A stretch of DNA of 13,803 nt from positions 1 to 13,803 of the forward strand of contig CALJUZ010000069.1 of assembly GCA_937975235.1 (NCBI GenBank), given 5' to 3'. Position numbers and translations under genes: made by a program. The notes beneath the pieces are model-generated. The model ran no database searches, was not told where the DNA came from, and was given only the letters and a program-made list of their open reading frames with translations. The DNA is from CALJUZ01 sp003387805. GTDB taxonomy: Bacteria; Bacillota; Limnochordia; Limnochordales; ZCTH02-B6. Below, piece after piece: positions 1-6,852 of the stretch (position 1 is its first letter; every line of letters begins with the position of its first letter).

Positions 1-846
<846 letters not shown>

Positions 847-899
847 ACCGGTGCGGCCGGGATGTGGGTTTGTTGTTTCCGGTCGGGCCCGGGCGGCGG

Positions 900-928
900 T
901 TGACAGCCCGGCGGCGGTAGTCTACAAT
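900..928 (+). promoter_or_regulatory. Sigma-A type promoter of the T-box/metG transcript
   Basis: TTGACA (900-905) is a perfect -35 hexamer and TACAAT (923-928) a one-mismatch -10 hexamer, with exactly 17 bases between them. Transcription would start near 935, just before the T-box leader. Such a site is unlikely by chance in DNA this GC-rich. The start itself is inferred. Confidence 0.8.
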
Positions 929-935
929 GCGGGGA

Positions 936-1402
936 GAACCGAGCGACGGCAAAGGCGATGACGGGGAGGAGTAGGCGGCGGTCCGCCGACCAAGGGCCCG
1001 CAAGGGCCCGCAGCGAGCCGGGTTGGGTGCAAGCCGGCGTCGGAGGCGCTGCTGAAGATGGCCCCGGAGCCGTCCGCTGAACGCCGCTGCGCGCGGCGCG
1101 TGCCGACGGGGATCCGGCAGAAGGCTGGCCGGGTGGGCGGCACGCCGCCGGGGCCCGCCGGGACGCGGGACGGGCAGCGGTCAGTAGGCGGCACCGGGAG
1201 GTCCGTTCCGGACCGAGGCGCCCGTTACAGCGCCGGGGTATGAACTGATGCAGCGCCCAGCCGCGGGCCGGCGGCGCGGGCATCGGGAGTACCTGCCGAG
1301 GGCGGCAGCCGTGAGGCGCCGCCGAATCAGGGTGGTACCGCGTGAGGTTTCGGACCTTTCGCCCCTGCAGGCCGCAAGGCGGCCGCGGGGGCGTTTTTGT
1401 TT
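936..1402 (+). promoter_or_regulatory. T-box riboswitch leader, methionine-specific, controlling metG
   Basis: The T-box sequence AGGGTGGTACCGCG is at 1329-1342, directly upstream of an intrinsic terminator. The 5' part has Stem I hallmarks: GGAGGAGTAGG near 965-975 and the distal AGCGAGCCGGGTTGGGTGC-AAGCCGG region near 1012-1036. After that apical region, GAAG-ATG-GCC puts an ATG at 1058-1060 as the likely specifier codon, matching the downstream gene. The TGGT of the T-box can pair with an ACCA tRNA end, consistent with an A discriminator as in tRNA-Met. In T-box biology, uncharged cognate tRNA pairs at both places and stabilises an antiterminator, so metG is expressed when Met-tRNA charging is low. 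Motif, terminator and gene are clear; specifier position is inferred from local context without folding. There is no credible protein gene in this 650-base gap. Confidence 0.92.
1360..1402 (+). terminator. Intrinsic terminator of the T-box leader
   Basis: Bases 1360-1368 pair with 1385-1393 (nine pairs including one U-G), A1369 is bulged, and 1370-1375 pair with 1379-1384 around an AAG loop. TTTTTGTTT follows at 1394-1402. The T-box at 1329-1342 lies just upstream, as required for the alternative antiterminator fold. Confidence 0.9.
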
Positions 1403-1432
1403 CGGGCGGCTAAGGGCGCGGCCCGCGGGCGC

Positions 1433-1460
1433 CCGGGCGGCCGGGGGGACAGCCGCCCGG
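1433..1460 (+). other. Second hairpin between T-box terminator and metG
   Basis: CCGGGCGGC (1433-1441) and GCCGCCCGG (1452-1460) are perfect 9-base complements around a 10-base loop CGGGGGGACA. No T-run follows, so it is not a typical terminator. It ends 20 bases before the metG Shine-Dalgarno site. It could stabilise or help process the read-through mRNA; this role is inference. Confidence 0.5.
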
Positions 1461-1495
1461 ACGCGACAGCCAAGTTCAGCGAGGGAGTGGTGCAC

Positions 1496-3562
1496 ATGTC
1501 CGAGCAGACGTTTTACATCACGACGCCGATTTACTACCCCAACGACAAGCTGCACATCGGCCACACGTACACGACGGTGGCGGCCGACGCGCTGGCCCGG
1601 TACCACCGGCTGCTGGGCCACAAGACGTGGTTCTTGACCGGCACCGACGAGCACGGGCTCAACGTGGAGCGGGCCGCCCGCCAGGCGGGCAAGGAGCCTT
1701 TGGAGTACGTCGACCCCATCGTCGCCTGGATCAAGGAACTTTGGGCGACGCTGGACATTCAGTACGACGACTTCATCCGCACCACCGAGGAGCGCCACAA
1801 GCGGGTGGTGCAGCACTTTTTCCAGCGGCTGTATGATCAGGGCGACATTTACAAGGGCGCTTACAAGGGCCTTTACTGCGCCAACTGCGAGGCGTACTAC
1901 ACCGAGGACGAGCTGAAGGAAGGCCGCATCTGCCCGGTACACGAGAAGCCCGTGGAGTGGGTGGAGGAGGAGAGCTACTTCTTCCGCCTCTCCAAGTACG
2001 GCCCGCCGCTTTTGGAGCACATCAAGGCCAATCCCGATTTCGTTCAGCCCGTGAGCCGGCGCAACGAAGTGGTGCGCTTCATCGAGCGGGGCCTGGAGGA
2101 CTTGTCGGTGTCCCGCACGTCGTTCCGCTGGGGCATCCCGGTGCCTTTTGACGAGAAGCACGTCATTTACGTCTGGATCGACGCGCTGACCAACTACATC
2201 AGCGCGCTGGGCTACCCGGACGGCCGGCTGTACGAAACGTTCTGGCCCGCCGACGTGCACCTCATCGGCAAAGACATTTTGCGCTTCCACGCGATCATCT
2301 GGCCCGCCATCCTGATGGCTCTGGGCCTGCCGCTGCCCAAGTCGGTGTACGGGCACGGATGGCTGCTCATTGACGGCGGCAAAATCGGCAAATCCCGGGC
2401 CGGCGGGCAGGTGGTCGACCCCAAGGTGCTGGTGCGGAAGTACGGCGTGGACGCGGTGCGCTACTTCCTGCTGCGGGAGGTGCCCTTCGGCGCCGACGGC
2501 ACCTACTCGGAGGAGGCGCTGGTGCGGCGCATTAACGCGGACCTGGCCAACGACCTGGGCAACCTGGTCTGGCGCACGGTGTCCATGATCGAGCGGTTCA
2601 CCGGCGGGCGCATTCCCGAGCCGGCGGCCGGCCAGGACGACGGCGTGCTCCAGGAAACGGCGGAGCGGGTGTTCGACGAGGTCGAGGCCGCGCTGGACCG
2701 TTTCGAGCTGGACAAGGCGCTGCAGATCGCGTGGGAGCTGCCCAAGCGGGTCAACAAGTACATTGATGAAAACGCGCCGTGGGAGCTGCACAAACAAGGG
2801 CGCGAGGCGAAGCTGCGCACGGTGCTGTACAACGCGGCCGAAGCCATCCGGCTCAGCGGCGTGTTGGTGGCGCCGTTCCTCGTGCACACGCCGGGCCGCA
2901 TCTGGGCCCAGCTCGGCCTGGAGGCGGACCCGGCCGCCCTGCGCTGGCAGGAAGCCCGCCGCTGGGGCGGCCTGACGCCGGGGCTGGCCGTGAACAAGAG
3001 CGAGCCGCTGTTCCCGCGCATCGACCTGGAGGAGGCGCTGGAGGGCGGCGCCGAGGCCGCCGCGGCCGGCGCCCGGGCCGCGAAAGCCGGAAGCGGAGAG
3101 GCCAAGGCGGCGGGCGCGCCCGCCCGCGGGCAGGCGGAAGCCGCCGGGGCCGGCGAGAAGGGCGCGAAACCGCCAACCGAGGGCGCCGGGGCGGCAGGGA
3201 CCGCGGGCGCACCGGGCGGGGACGGCGCGGCCGCAGCCGAGATTGACATCAACACCTTCGCGCAGGTGGACTTGCGGGTGGCGGAGGTGCTGGAGGCCCA
3301 GCGCATCCAAGGCGCCGACCGGCTGCTGAAGCTGCAGGTGAGCGTGGGCGGCCGCCGCCGGCAAGTGGTGGCCGGCATCGCGCAGCACTACGACCCCCAA
3401 GAGCTGGTGGGCCGGCGGGTTATCCTGGTGGCCAACCTGAAACCGGCCAAGCTGCGGGGCGAGATCTCGGAGGGCATGGTGCTGGCCGCCACCGACGAAG
3501 ACGGCGTGCTGAGTCTGCTCACCACGGACAAGGCCGTCAAGCCGGGGAGCAAGGTGCGGTGA
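1496..3562 (+). CDS. metG: Methionyl-tRNA synthetase with C-terminal tRNA-binding domain
   Basis: This class I synthetase attaches methionine to tRNA-Met in the cytoplasm. ATG 1496 is chosen because GAGGGAG (1481-1487) sits 8 bases upstream and the family N-terminus (FYITTPIYYPND) follows at once; a TTG at 1397 would start inside the T-box terminator tail. The 688-residue protein has the HIGH signature at 20-23, a zinc knuckle CANC (128-131) with CPVH (146-149), and the second catalytic signature as KIGKS (296-300) instead of KMSKS. The all-helical anticodon domain follows (WRTVSMIERF, NKYIDENAPWEL). Residues about 515-582 are a low-complexity Ala/Gly linker. Residues 583-688 (IDINTFAQVDLRVAEV to the end) are a Trbp111/EMAP-II-like OB-fold tRNA-binding domain. 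The T-box leader supports the identity independently. The gene overlaps the start of the tatD-like gene. Confidence 0.97.
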   Translation: MSEQTFYITTPIYYPNDKLHIGHTYTTVAADALARYHRLLGHKTWFLTGTDEHGLNVERAARQAGKEPLEYVDPIVAWIKELWATLDIQYDDFIRTTEERHKRVVQHFFQRLYDQGDIYKGAYKGLYCANCEAYYTEDELKEGRICPVHEKPVEWVEEESYFFRLSKYGPPLLEHIKANPDFVQPVSRRNEVVRFIERGLEDLSVSRTSFRWGIPVPFDEKHVIYVWIDALTNYISALGYPDGRLYETFWPADVHLIGKDILRFHAIIWPAILMALGLPLPKSVYGHGWLLIDGGKIGKSRAGGQVVDPKVLVRKYGVDAVRYFLLREVPFGADGTYSEEALVRRINADLANDLGNLVWRTVSMIERFTGGRIPEPAAGQDDGVLQETAERVFDEVEAALDRFELDKALQIAWELPKRVNKYIDENAPWELHKQGREAKLRTVLYNAAEAIRLSGVLVAPFLVHTPGRIWAQLGLEADPAALRWQEARRWGGLTPGLAVNKSEPLFPRIDLEEALEGGAEAAAAGARAAKAGSGEAKAAGAPARGQAEAAGAGEKGAKPPTEGAGAAGTAGAPGGDGAAAAEIDINTFAQVDLRVAEVLEAQRIQGADRLLKLQVSVGGRRRQVVAGIAQHYDPQELVGRRVILVANLKPAKLRGEISEGMVLAATDEDGVLSLLTTDKAVKPGSKVR

Positions 3563-4398
3563 CGGCGCGCAGCGGCGGCGCGGCGCCGGCGCCCGCCGGC
3601 GCCGCCGGTGACATGGAGCTCATCGACACCCACGCCCATCTGGACCACGAATGGTTCGACGACGACCGGGACGCGGTGGTGCAGCGGGCGCTGGCGGCCG
3701 GCGTCGTCACCATCGTCACCATCGGCGCGGACGTGCCTACCAGCGAGGCGGCCGTGCAGCTGGCCGAGACGTATCCGTCCGTCTACGCGGCGGTCGGCAT
3801 TCATCCGCACGACGCGAAGACCGCGGATGAGGCCGCGTACCGGCGCCTGAAGGAGCTGGCGGCCCACCCGAAAGTGGTGGCCGTGGGCGAGATCGGGCTG
3901 GACTACTACTACGACTTCTCGCCGCGGGAGGTGCAGCGGGAAGTGTTCGTGCGCCAGCTGCAGCTGGCCCGGGAGACGGGCCTGCCCTTCATCATTCACA
4001 ACCGCGACGCGTCGGAGGACGTCATGGCCGTCCTGCGGGAGCACGCCCGGGGGCTGCCCGGCGTGCTGCACTCGTTCACCGGCGACGCGGCCATGGCGGC
4101 GGAGTGCATGGAGATGGGCTGGCACATCTCCCTGGGCGGCATGTTTACGTTCAAGAACGCGGGCGCGGTGCGCGACGCGGTGGCGGAGGTGCCGCTGGAG
4201 CGCATCCTGCTGGAAACCGATGCGCCGTATCTGACGCCGGTGCCGCTGCGGGGCCGGCGCAACGAGCCGGCCTACGTGCGGCACGTGGCGGAGTTTCTCG
4301 CCGCGGAGCGGGGGCTGGACGTGGCGGAGGTGGCCCGGGTCACCACGGCCAACGCGCGGCGGCTGTTCCACCTGCCGGACGGCCGCGTTCGGAATTGA
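3559..4398 (+). CDS. tatD: TatD-family metal-dependent hydrolase (putative DNase)
   Basis: A TIM-barrel metallohydrolase with the full TatD signature set: DTHAHLD (His25, His27), VGEIGLDYYYD (Glu111), FIIHNRD (His147), LHSFTG (His171) and LLETDAPYL (Asp221), the expected metal ligands. Characterised TatD proteins are Mg-dependent 3'-5' exonucleases or AP endonucleases; in many Bacillota this gene follows metG, as here. GTG 3559 overlaps the metG stop as GTGA, with GGGGAG 10 bases upstream, suggesting translational coupling. It adds 18 Ala/Gly/Pro-rich residues before MELIDTHAHLD. ATG 3613 would give 261 residues, closer to the usual 255-265, but has no proper Shine-Dalgarno site, and the bases just before it form a GC-rich element seen again at 9881. 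The start is therefore uncertain; the family is not. Confidence 0.93.
   Translation: MTARSGGAAPAPAGAAGDMELIDTHAHLDHEWFDDDRDAVVQRALAAGVVTIVTIGADVPTSEAAVQLAETYPSVYAAVGIHPHDAKTADEAAYRRLKELAAHPKVVAVGEIGLDYYYDFSPREVQREVFVRQLQLARETGLPFIIHNRDASEDVMAVLREHARGLPGVLHSFTGDAAMAAECMEMGWHISLGGMFTFKNAGAVRDAVAEVPLERILLETDAPYLTPVPLRGRRNEPAYVRHVAEFLAAERGLDVAEVARVTTANARRLFHLPDGRVRN
3581..3610 (+). repeat. GC-rich palindromic element, copy A
   Basis: This 30-base stretch of GGCGCC/GCCGGC palindromes is nearly the same as 9881-9909: one inserted C, then identity except for one late base. It sits at the metG-tatD junction, either inside the first codons of tatD (GTG 3559) or just before ATG 3613. A similar shorter run is at 11878-11900. 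Chance recurrence in such GC-rich DNA cannot be excluded. Confidence 0.4.
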
Positions 4399-4399
4399 A

Positions 4400-4428
4400 T
4401 TGACAACAGGTGCCGCCTCTAGTACAAC
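4400..4428 (+). promoter_or_regulatory. Sigma-A type promoter of purA
   Basis: TTGACA (4400-4405), 17 bases, then TACAAC (4423-4428). The -35 begins two bases after the tatD stop codon. Transcription should start near 4435, giving purA a leader of about 78 bases and its own control independent of the T-box operon. Confidence 0.75.
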
Positions 4429-4440
4429 AAGGAAGGCGGG

Positions 4441-4466
4441 CGAGGCCGCATGGAAGGGCGGCCTCG
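4441..4466 (+). other. Perfect hairpin in the purA 5' leader
   Basis: CGAGGCCGC (4441-4449) and GCGGCCTCG (4458-4466) form a 9-pair stem with loop ATGGAAGG. It would be at the very 5' end of the purA mRNA, about 30 bases before the Shine-Dalgarno site. No T-run follows, so it is not an attenuator terminator. I do not recognise a known riboswitch here; a 5' stabilising stem is the simplest reading. Confidence 0.5.
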
Positions 4467-4512
4467 GCTCACCGTTTCGGTCGTTAAAGTGGAATGCAAG
4501 GAGCGAGCTGCC

Positions 4513-5799
4513 ATGTCCGGACTGGCCATCGTCGGTGCGCAGTGGGGCGACGAGGGCAAAGGCAAAATCGTCGATTACCTGGCCGCGGAGGCGTCCGTCG
4601 TCGTCCGCTACGCGGGCGGCAACAACGCCGGCCATACGGTGGTGGTGGACGACAAAACCGTCCGGCTGCACCTGGTGCCGTCGGGCATTCTCTACCCGAA
4701 CGTGACGTGCGTCATCGGCAACGGCGTCGTGCTCGACCCGGAAGTGCTGGCGGACGAGCTGGACCGGCTGGCCGGGCAGGGCGTGGATACGAGCCGGCTG
4801 CGCATTTCCGATCGCGCCCATTTGCTGATGCCGTACCACCGCGACCTGGACCGGCTGGAGGAGGAAGCCCGGGGGGAACACCGCCTGGGGACCACGGGCC
4901 GGGGCGTCGGTCCCGCCTACGTGGACAAGGCGGCCCGGGACGGCATCCGCACGGCGGATCTGGCCGACCCCGAAGGGCTGCGGCGGCGACTGGAGGCGGT
5001 GGTGCCGCGCAAGTCCGCCCTCCTGCAAAAGCTGTACGGCCATCCGGGCTACACCGTGGACGAGATGTACGACTACTGCATGCGCCATGCGGAGCGGCTG
5101 CTGCCCCTTCTGGTGGACGCGGGGCGGCTGGTGCAGGAGGCCCTGGCCGAGGGACGCAAAGTGCTGTTTGAAGGCGCCCAGGGCATCATGCTGGACGTGG
5201 ACCACGGCACGTATCCGTACGTCACCGCGTCGTGGCCCACCGCGGGCGGCATCGCCCCGGGCGTCGGCGTGGGCCCCGGCTGCGTCGGCAACGTGGCGGG
5301 CGTGGTCAAAGCCTACACCACCCGGGTGGGGTTCGGCCCGTTCCCCACGGAGCTCACCGACGAGGTGGGCGACCTGATCCGAGAGCGCGGAGTCGAGTAC
5401 GGCACCACCACGGGCCGGCCGCGGCGCTGCGGCTGGCTGGACCTGGTGCAGCTGCGCTACGCGGTGCGCGTCAGCGGCATCCGCCAAATCGTGCTGACGA
5501 AGCTGGACGTGCTCAGCGGGCTGGACCCGGTGCGCATCGCGGTGGGCTACGAGATCGACGGGCGGCGGGTGGACACGTTCCCGGCGTCGCTGGCCGAGCT
5601 GTCCCGGGCCCGGCCGATTTACGAAGACTATCCGGGCTGGACCGAAGATTTGAGCGGCGTCACGGAGCCGGACGAGCTGCCCGCGGCGGCCCGGGCGTAC
5701 ATCCGCCGCATCGAGGAGCTGGCGGGCGTGCCCGTGGTGCGGGTGTCGGTGGGCCCCGGGCGGGCCCAGACGCTGGCCACGGGCCCGTTGCTCTGGTAA
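4513..5799 (+). CDS. purA: Adenylosuccinate synthetase
   Basis: PurA joins IMP and aspartate using GTP to make adenylosuccinate, the first committed step from IMP to AMP. ATG 4513 has AAGGAG (4498-4503) 9 bases upstream and the conserved N-terminus right after it; an in-frame ATG at 4450 lies in the leader hairpin and is unlikely. The 428-residue product has the usual length. Visible motifs are GAQWGDEGKGK at 8-18 with catalytic Asp13, NNAGHT with catalytic His41, TTGRGVGPAYVDKAAR in the IMP region, GTYPYVTASWPTAGG, TTTGRPRRCGWLDL, TKLDVLSG, and the closing SVGPGRAQTL. The ASWPTAGG stretch differs slightly from the common SSNTTAGG. A promoter starts two bases after tatD, and a secreted-protein gene follows 41 bases downstream, probably on the same mRNA. 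Confidence 0.98.
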   Translation: MSGLAIVGAQWGDEGKGKIVDYLAAEASVVVRYAGGNNAGHTVVVDDKTVRLHLVPSGILYPNVTCVIGNGVVLDPEVLADELDRLAGQGVDTSRLRISDRAHLLMPYHRDLDRLEEEARGEHRLGTTGRGVGPAYVDKAARDGIRTADLADPEGLRRRLEAVVPRKSALLQKLYGHPGYTVDEMYDYCMRHAERLLPLLVDAGRLVQEALAEGRKVLFEGAQGIMLDVDHGTYPYVTASWPTAGGIAPGVGVGPGCVGNVAGVVKAYTTRVGFGPFPTELTDEVGDLIRERGVEYGTTTGRPRRCGWLDLVQLRYAVRVSGIRQIVLTKLDVLSGLDPVRIAVGYEIDGRRVDTFPASLAELSRARPIYEDYPGWTEDLSGVTEPDELPAAARAYIRRIEELAGVPVVRVSVGPGRAQTLATGPLLW

Positions 5800-5840
5800 A
5801 ATATGGAGCGGCGCGAGAAACGGGGTGCGAAACGTTGCGG

Positions 5841-6476
5841 ATGGTTCGATTCGTGCTGGCCGTGGCCTCGGCGCTGGCGCTGGTGATGTTTGTCGGGGCG
5901 AGCGTGCCGTCGCTGGCCCGGGAGGCCGCCTTGCCGGAAGACGCAGGCGATTCTCCCTTCCGCTACTGGCCGCTGGCCGACGGCAACCGGTGGCGGCTGG
6001 CGGGCTCGGGCGTGGAATTCGAGTACGCCGTGGTCGAGCTGGAGCCGGGCCGGTACCGGGTGGACACGCTGGTCAACGATTTCCCCGTCCAGCGGGAGTA
6101 TTACCACGCCGACGAGGCCGGCTGGATTGCGACGCTGCGGGAGACGCCCGCGGGCTCCTTCCCGCTGGAGCCGCCCCAGCTCTTCCTGCCGGCGCCCCTG
6201 GTTCCCGGCCGCGAGTGGACGTGGGAAGGCGAAATCATGCCGGGCCTGGCCGTGACCGCCCGGTTCGCCGTGCTGGACCCCGAGACGGTGGAAACGCCCG
6301 TGGGCGTGTTTGAAACGGTGCCCGTCCTGGCCACGGTGTCCGTGGCCGGCGAGACGTCCGGCGTCATCCGGTGGTACGCGGAAGACGTGGGCGTGGTCCG
6401 GCAGCAAGAAGCCTTGTCGGCGGGCGAGCAGGCGGCGCTGCTGGACGTGTACTTGGTGGAGTACGCGGTCCATTGA
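5841..6476 (+). CDS. Secreted protein of unknown function, beta-rich
   Basis: I do not recognise a named family. The 211-residue product starts with a typical signal peptide: MVRF, a hydrophobic core to about residue 20, then a likely signal peptidase I site after SVPSLA (residue 26). There is no lipobox cysteine. The mature 185 residues are rich in short alternating hydrophobic segments, suggesting a beta-sandwich or barrel. YWPLADGNRW (42-51) and WYAEDVGVVRQ (178-188) resemble paired motifs (Y-P-L-x-x-G-N-x-W and W-Y-A-x-x-V-G-x-V) seen in many uncharacterised bacterial exported proteins. The mature protein has no cysteine. It follows purA by 41 bases. GGGGT (5822-5826) is better spaced for TTG 5835 than for ATG 5841, so the true start may be two codons upstream. 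Any role is unknown. Confidence 0.78.
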   Translation: MVRFVLAVASALALVMFVGASVPSLAREAALPEDAGDSPFRYWPLADGNRWRLAGSGVEFEYAVVELEPGRYRVDTLVNDFPVQREYYHADEAGWIATLRETPAGSFPLEPPQLFLPAPLVPGREWTWEGEIMPGLAVTARFAVLDPETVETPVGVFETVPVLATVSVAGETSGVIRWYAEDVGVVRQQEALSAGEQAALLDVYLVEYAVH

Positions 6477-6481
6477 GCCGC

Positions 6482-6532
6482 GGCCGGCCCGGGCCGGCCC
6501 AGCGAACTGCGGCGCGCCGCCGTTCGCGCGCC
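6482..6532 (+). terminator. Possible terminator region: two GC hairpins without a T-run
   Basis: Five bases after the secreted-protein stop is an 18-base perfect palindrome, GGCCGGCCCGGGCCGGCC (6482-6499). Next is a hairpin GGCGCGC (6511-6517) / GCGCGCC (6526-6532). Neither has a T-tail. They could end or stabilise the purA transcript before the tRNA promoter. Confidence 0.4.
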
Positions 6533-6546
6533 AACGAAGACGCTGG

Positions 6547-6575
6547 TTGACGACACGCCTTCGGCCTGCTATAAT
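6547..6575 (+). promoter_or_regulatory. Near-consensus sigma-A promoter of the tRNA-Val gene
   Basis: TTGACG (6547-6552), a 17-base spacer, and a perfect TATAAT (6570-6575). The tRNA begins 18 bases after the -10, which leaves a very short 5' leader for RNase P. The strength of the site fits a stable-RNA gene. Confidence 0.88.
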
Positions 6576-6593
6576 GAACCATGCAGCAGGCGA

Positions 6594-6670
6594 GGGCAGA
6601 TAGCTCAGCCGGTTAGAGCGCTACGCTCACATCGTAGAGGTCGGGGGTTCGAGTCCCTCTCTGCCCACCA
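6594..6670 (+). tRNA. tRNA-Val (anticodon CAC)
   Basis: A full cloverleaf with encoded CCA. Acceptor stem GGGCAGA (6594-6600) pairs with TCTGCCC (6660-6666), discriminator A6667, CCA 6668-6670. D stem GCTC (6603-6606) / GAGC (6616-6619). Anticodon stem CTACG (6621-6625) / CGTAG (6633-6637) with loop CTCACAT; the anticodon CAC (6628-6630) reads the valine codon GTG, the favoured valine codon in these genes. T stem GGGGG (6643-6647) / CCCTC (6655-6659) with one G-T pair, loop TTCGAGT. The gene stands alone between its own promoter and terminator. Confidence 0.97.
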
Positions 6671-6674
6671 ATGA

Positions 6675-6720
6675 AAACGCCCTTCTGGAGCCGGTTTCCA
6701 GAAGGGCGTTTGGTTTTTCT
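6675..6720 (+). terminator. Strong intrinsic terminator of tRNA-Val
   Basis: A perfect 15-pair stem (6675-6689 with 6697-6711) around a 7-base loop, followed by GGTTTTTCT. It starts 5 bases after the tRNA CCA. The next gene therefore needs its own promoter or read-through. Confidence 0.95.
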
Positions 6721-6751
6721 GGTGCTCTTGACGGCCAAATTCGGGGTTCCC

Positions 6752-6770
6752 ATGCGACAAAATGCGACAA
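6752..6770 (+). repeat. Direct repeat ATGCGACAA x2 upstream of the fusion gene
   Basis: ATGCGACAA occurs at 6752-6760 and again at 6762-6770, a period of 10 bases, so both copies face the same side of the helix. TGAGAAAAAA follows. The patch is A-rich in otherwise very GC-rich DNA and lies between the tRNA terminator and the start at 6853, where a promoter is needed. TTGACG at 6728-6733 could be a -35, but I see no -10 at the right distance. An activator or repressor site is inference. Confidence 0.45.
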
Positions 6771-6806
6771 TGAGAAAAAACGTGCAAGGGCGGCGCCATC
6801 GCCGCG

Positions 6807-6829
6807 GCGCCGCGGGTTGCCCGCGGCGC
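6807..6829 (+). other. GC hairpin just upstream of the fusion gene start
   Basis: GCGCCGCGGG (6807-6816) and CCCGCGGCGC (6820-6829) form a perfect 10-pair stem with loop TTG. It ends 11 bases before the AGGA Shine-Dalgarno site (6841-6844). With no T-run it is not an ordinary terminator; it may affect translation or mRNA decay. Confidence 0.5.
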
Positions 6830-6852
6830 GGCCGTAGCGTAGGATGTTGGAC

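Noticed and set aside
1181..3400. Minus-strand ORF of 739 codons opposite metG
   Set aside because: It is the antisense shadow of metG caused by high third-position GC. Composition is His/Arg/Pro/Val-rich with no family motif, while metG on the plus strand has complete motifs.
3388..5487. Minus-strand ORF of 699 codons opposite tatD and purA
   Set aside because: It spans two well-supported plus-strand genes and the promoter between them and shows no recognisable domain.
5232..5834. Long N-terminal extension of the secreted-protein frame into purA
   Set aside because: The upstream part is an out-of-frame reading of purA. The signal peptide at 5841 marks the true start area.
6594..6670. Integrated element at the tRNA-Val gene
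   Set aside because: No integrase gene and no repeat of the tRNA 3' end within the window; flanking genes look like ordinary chromosomal genes.
6728..6756. Promoter of the fusion gene from TTGACG at 6728-6733
   Set aside because: At 17 bases spacing the -10 would be CATGCG, with almost no match to TATAAT. Other A-rich candidates are too far away. Not supported enough to list.
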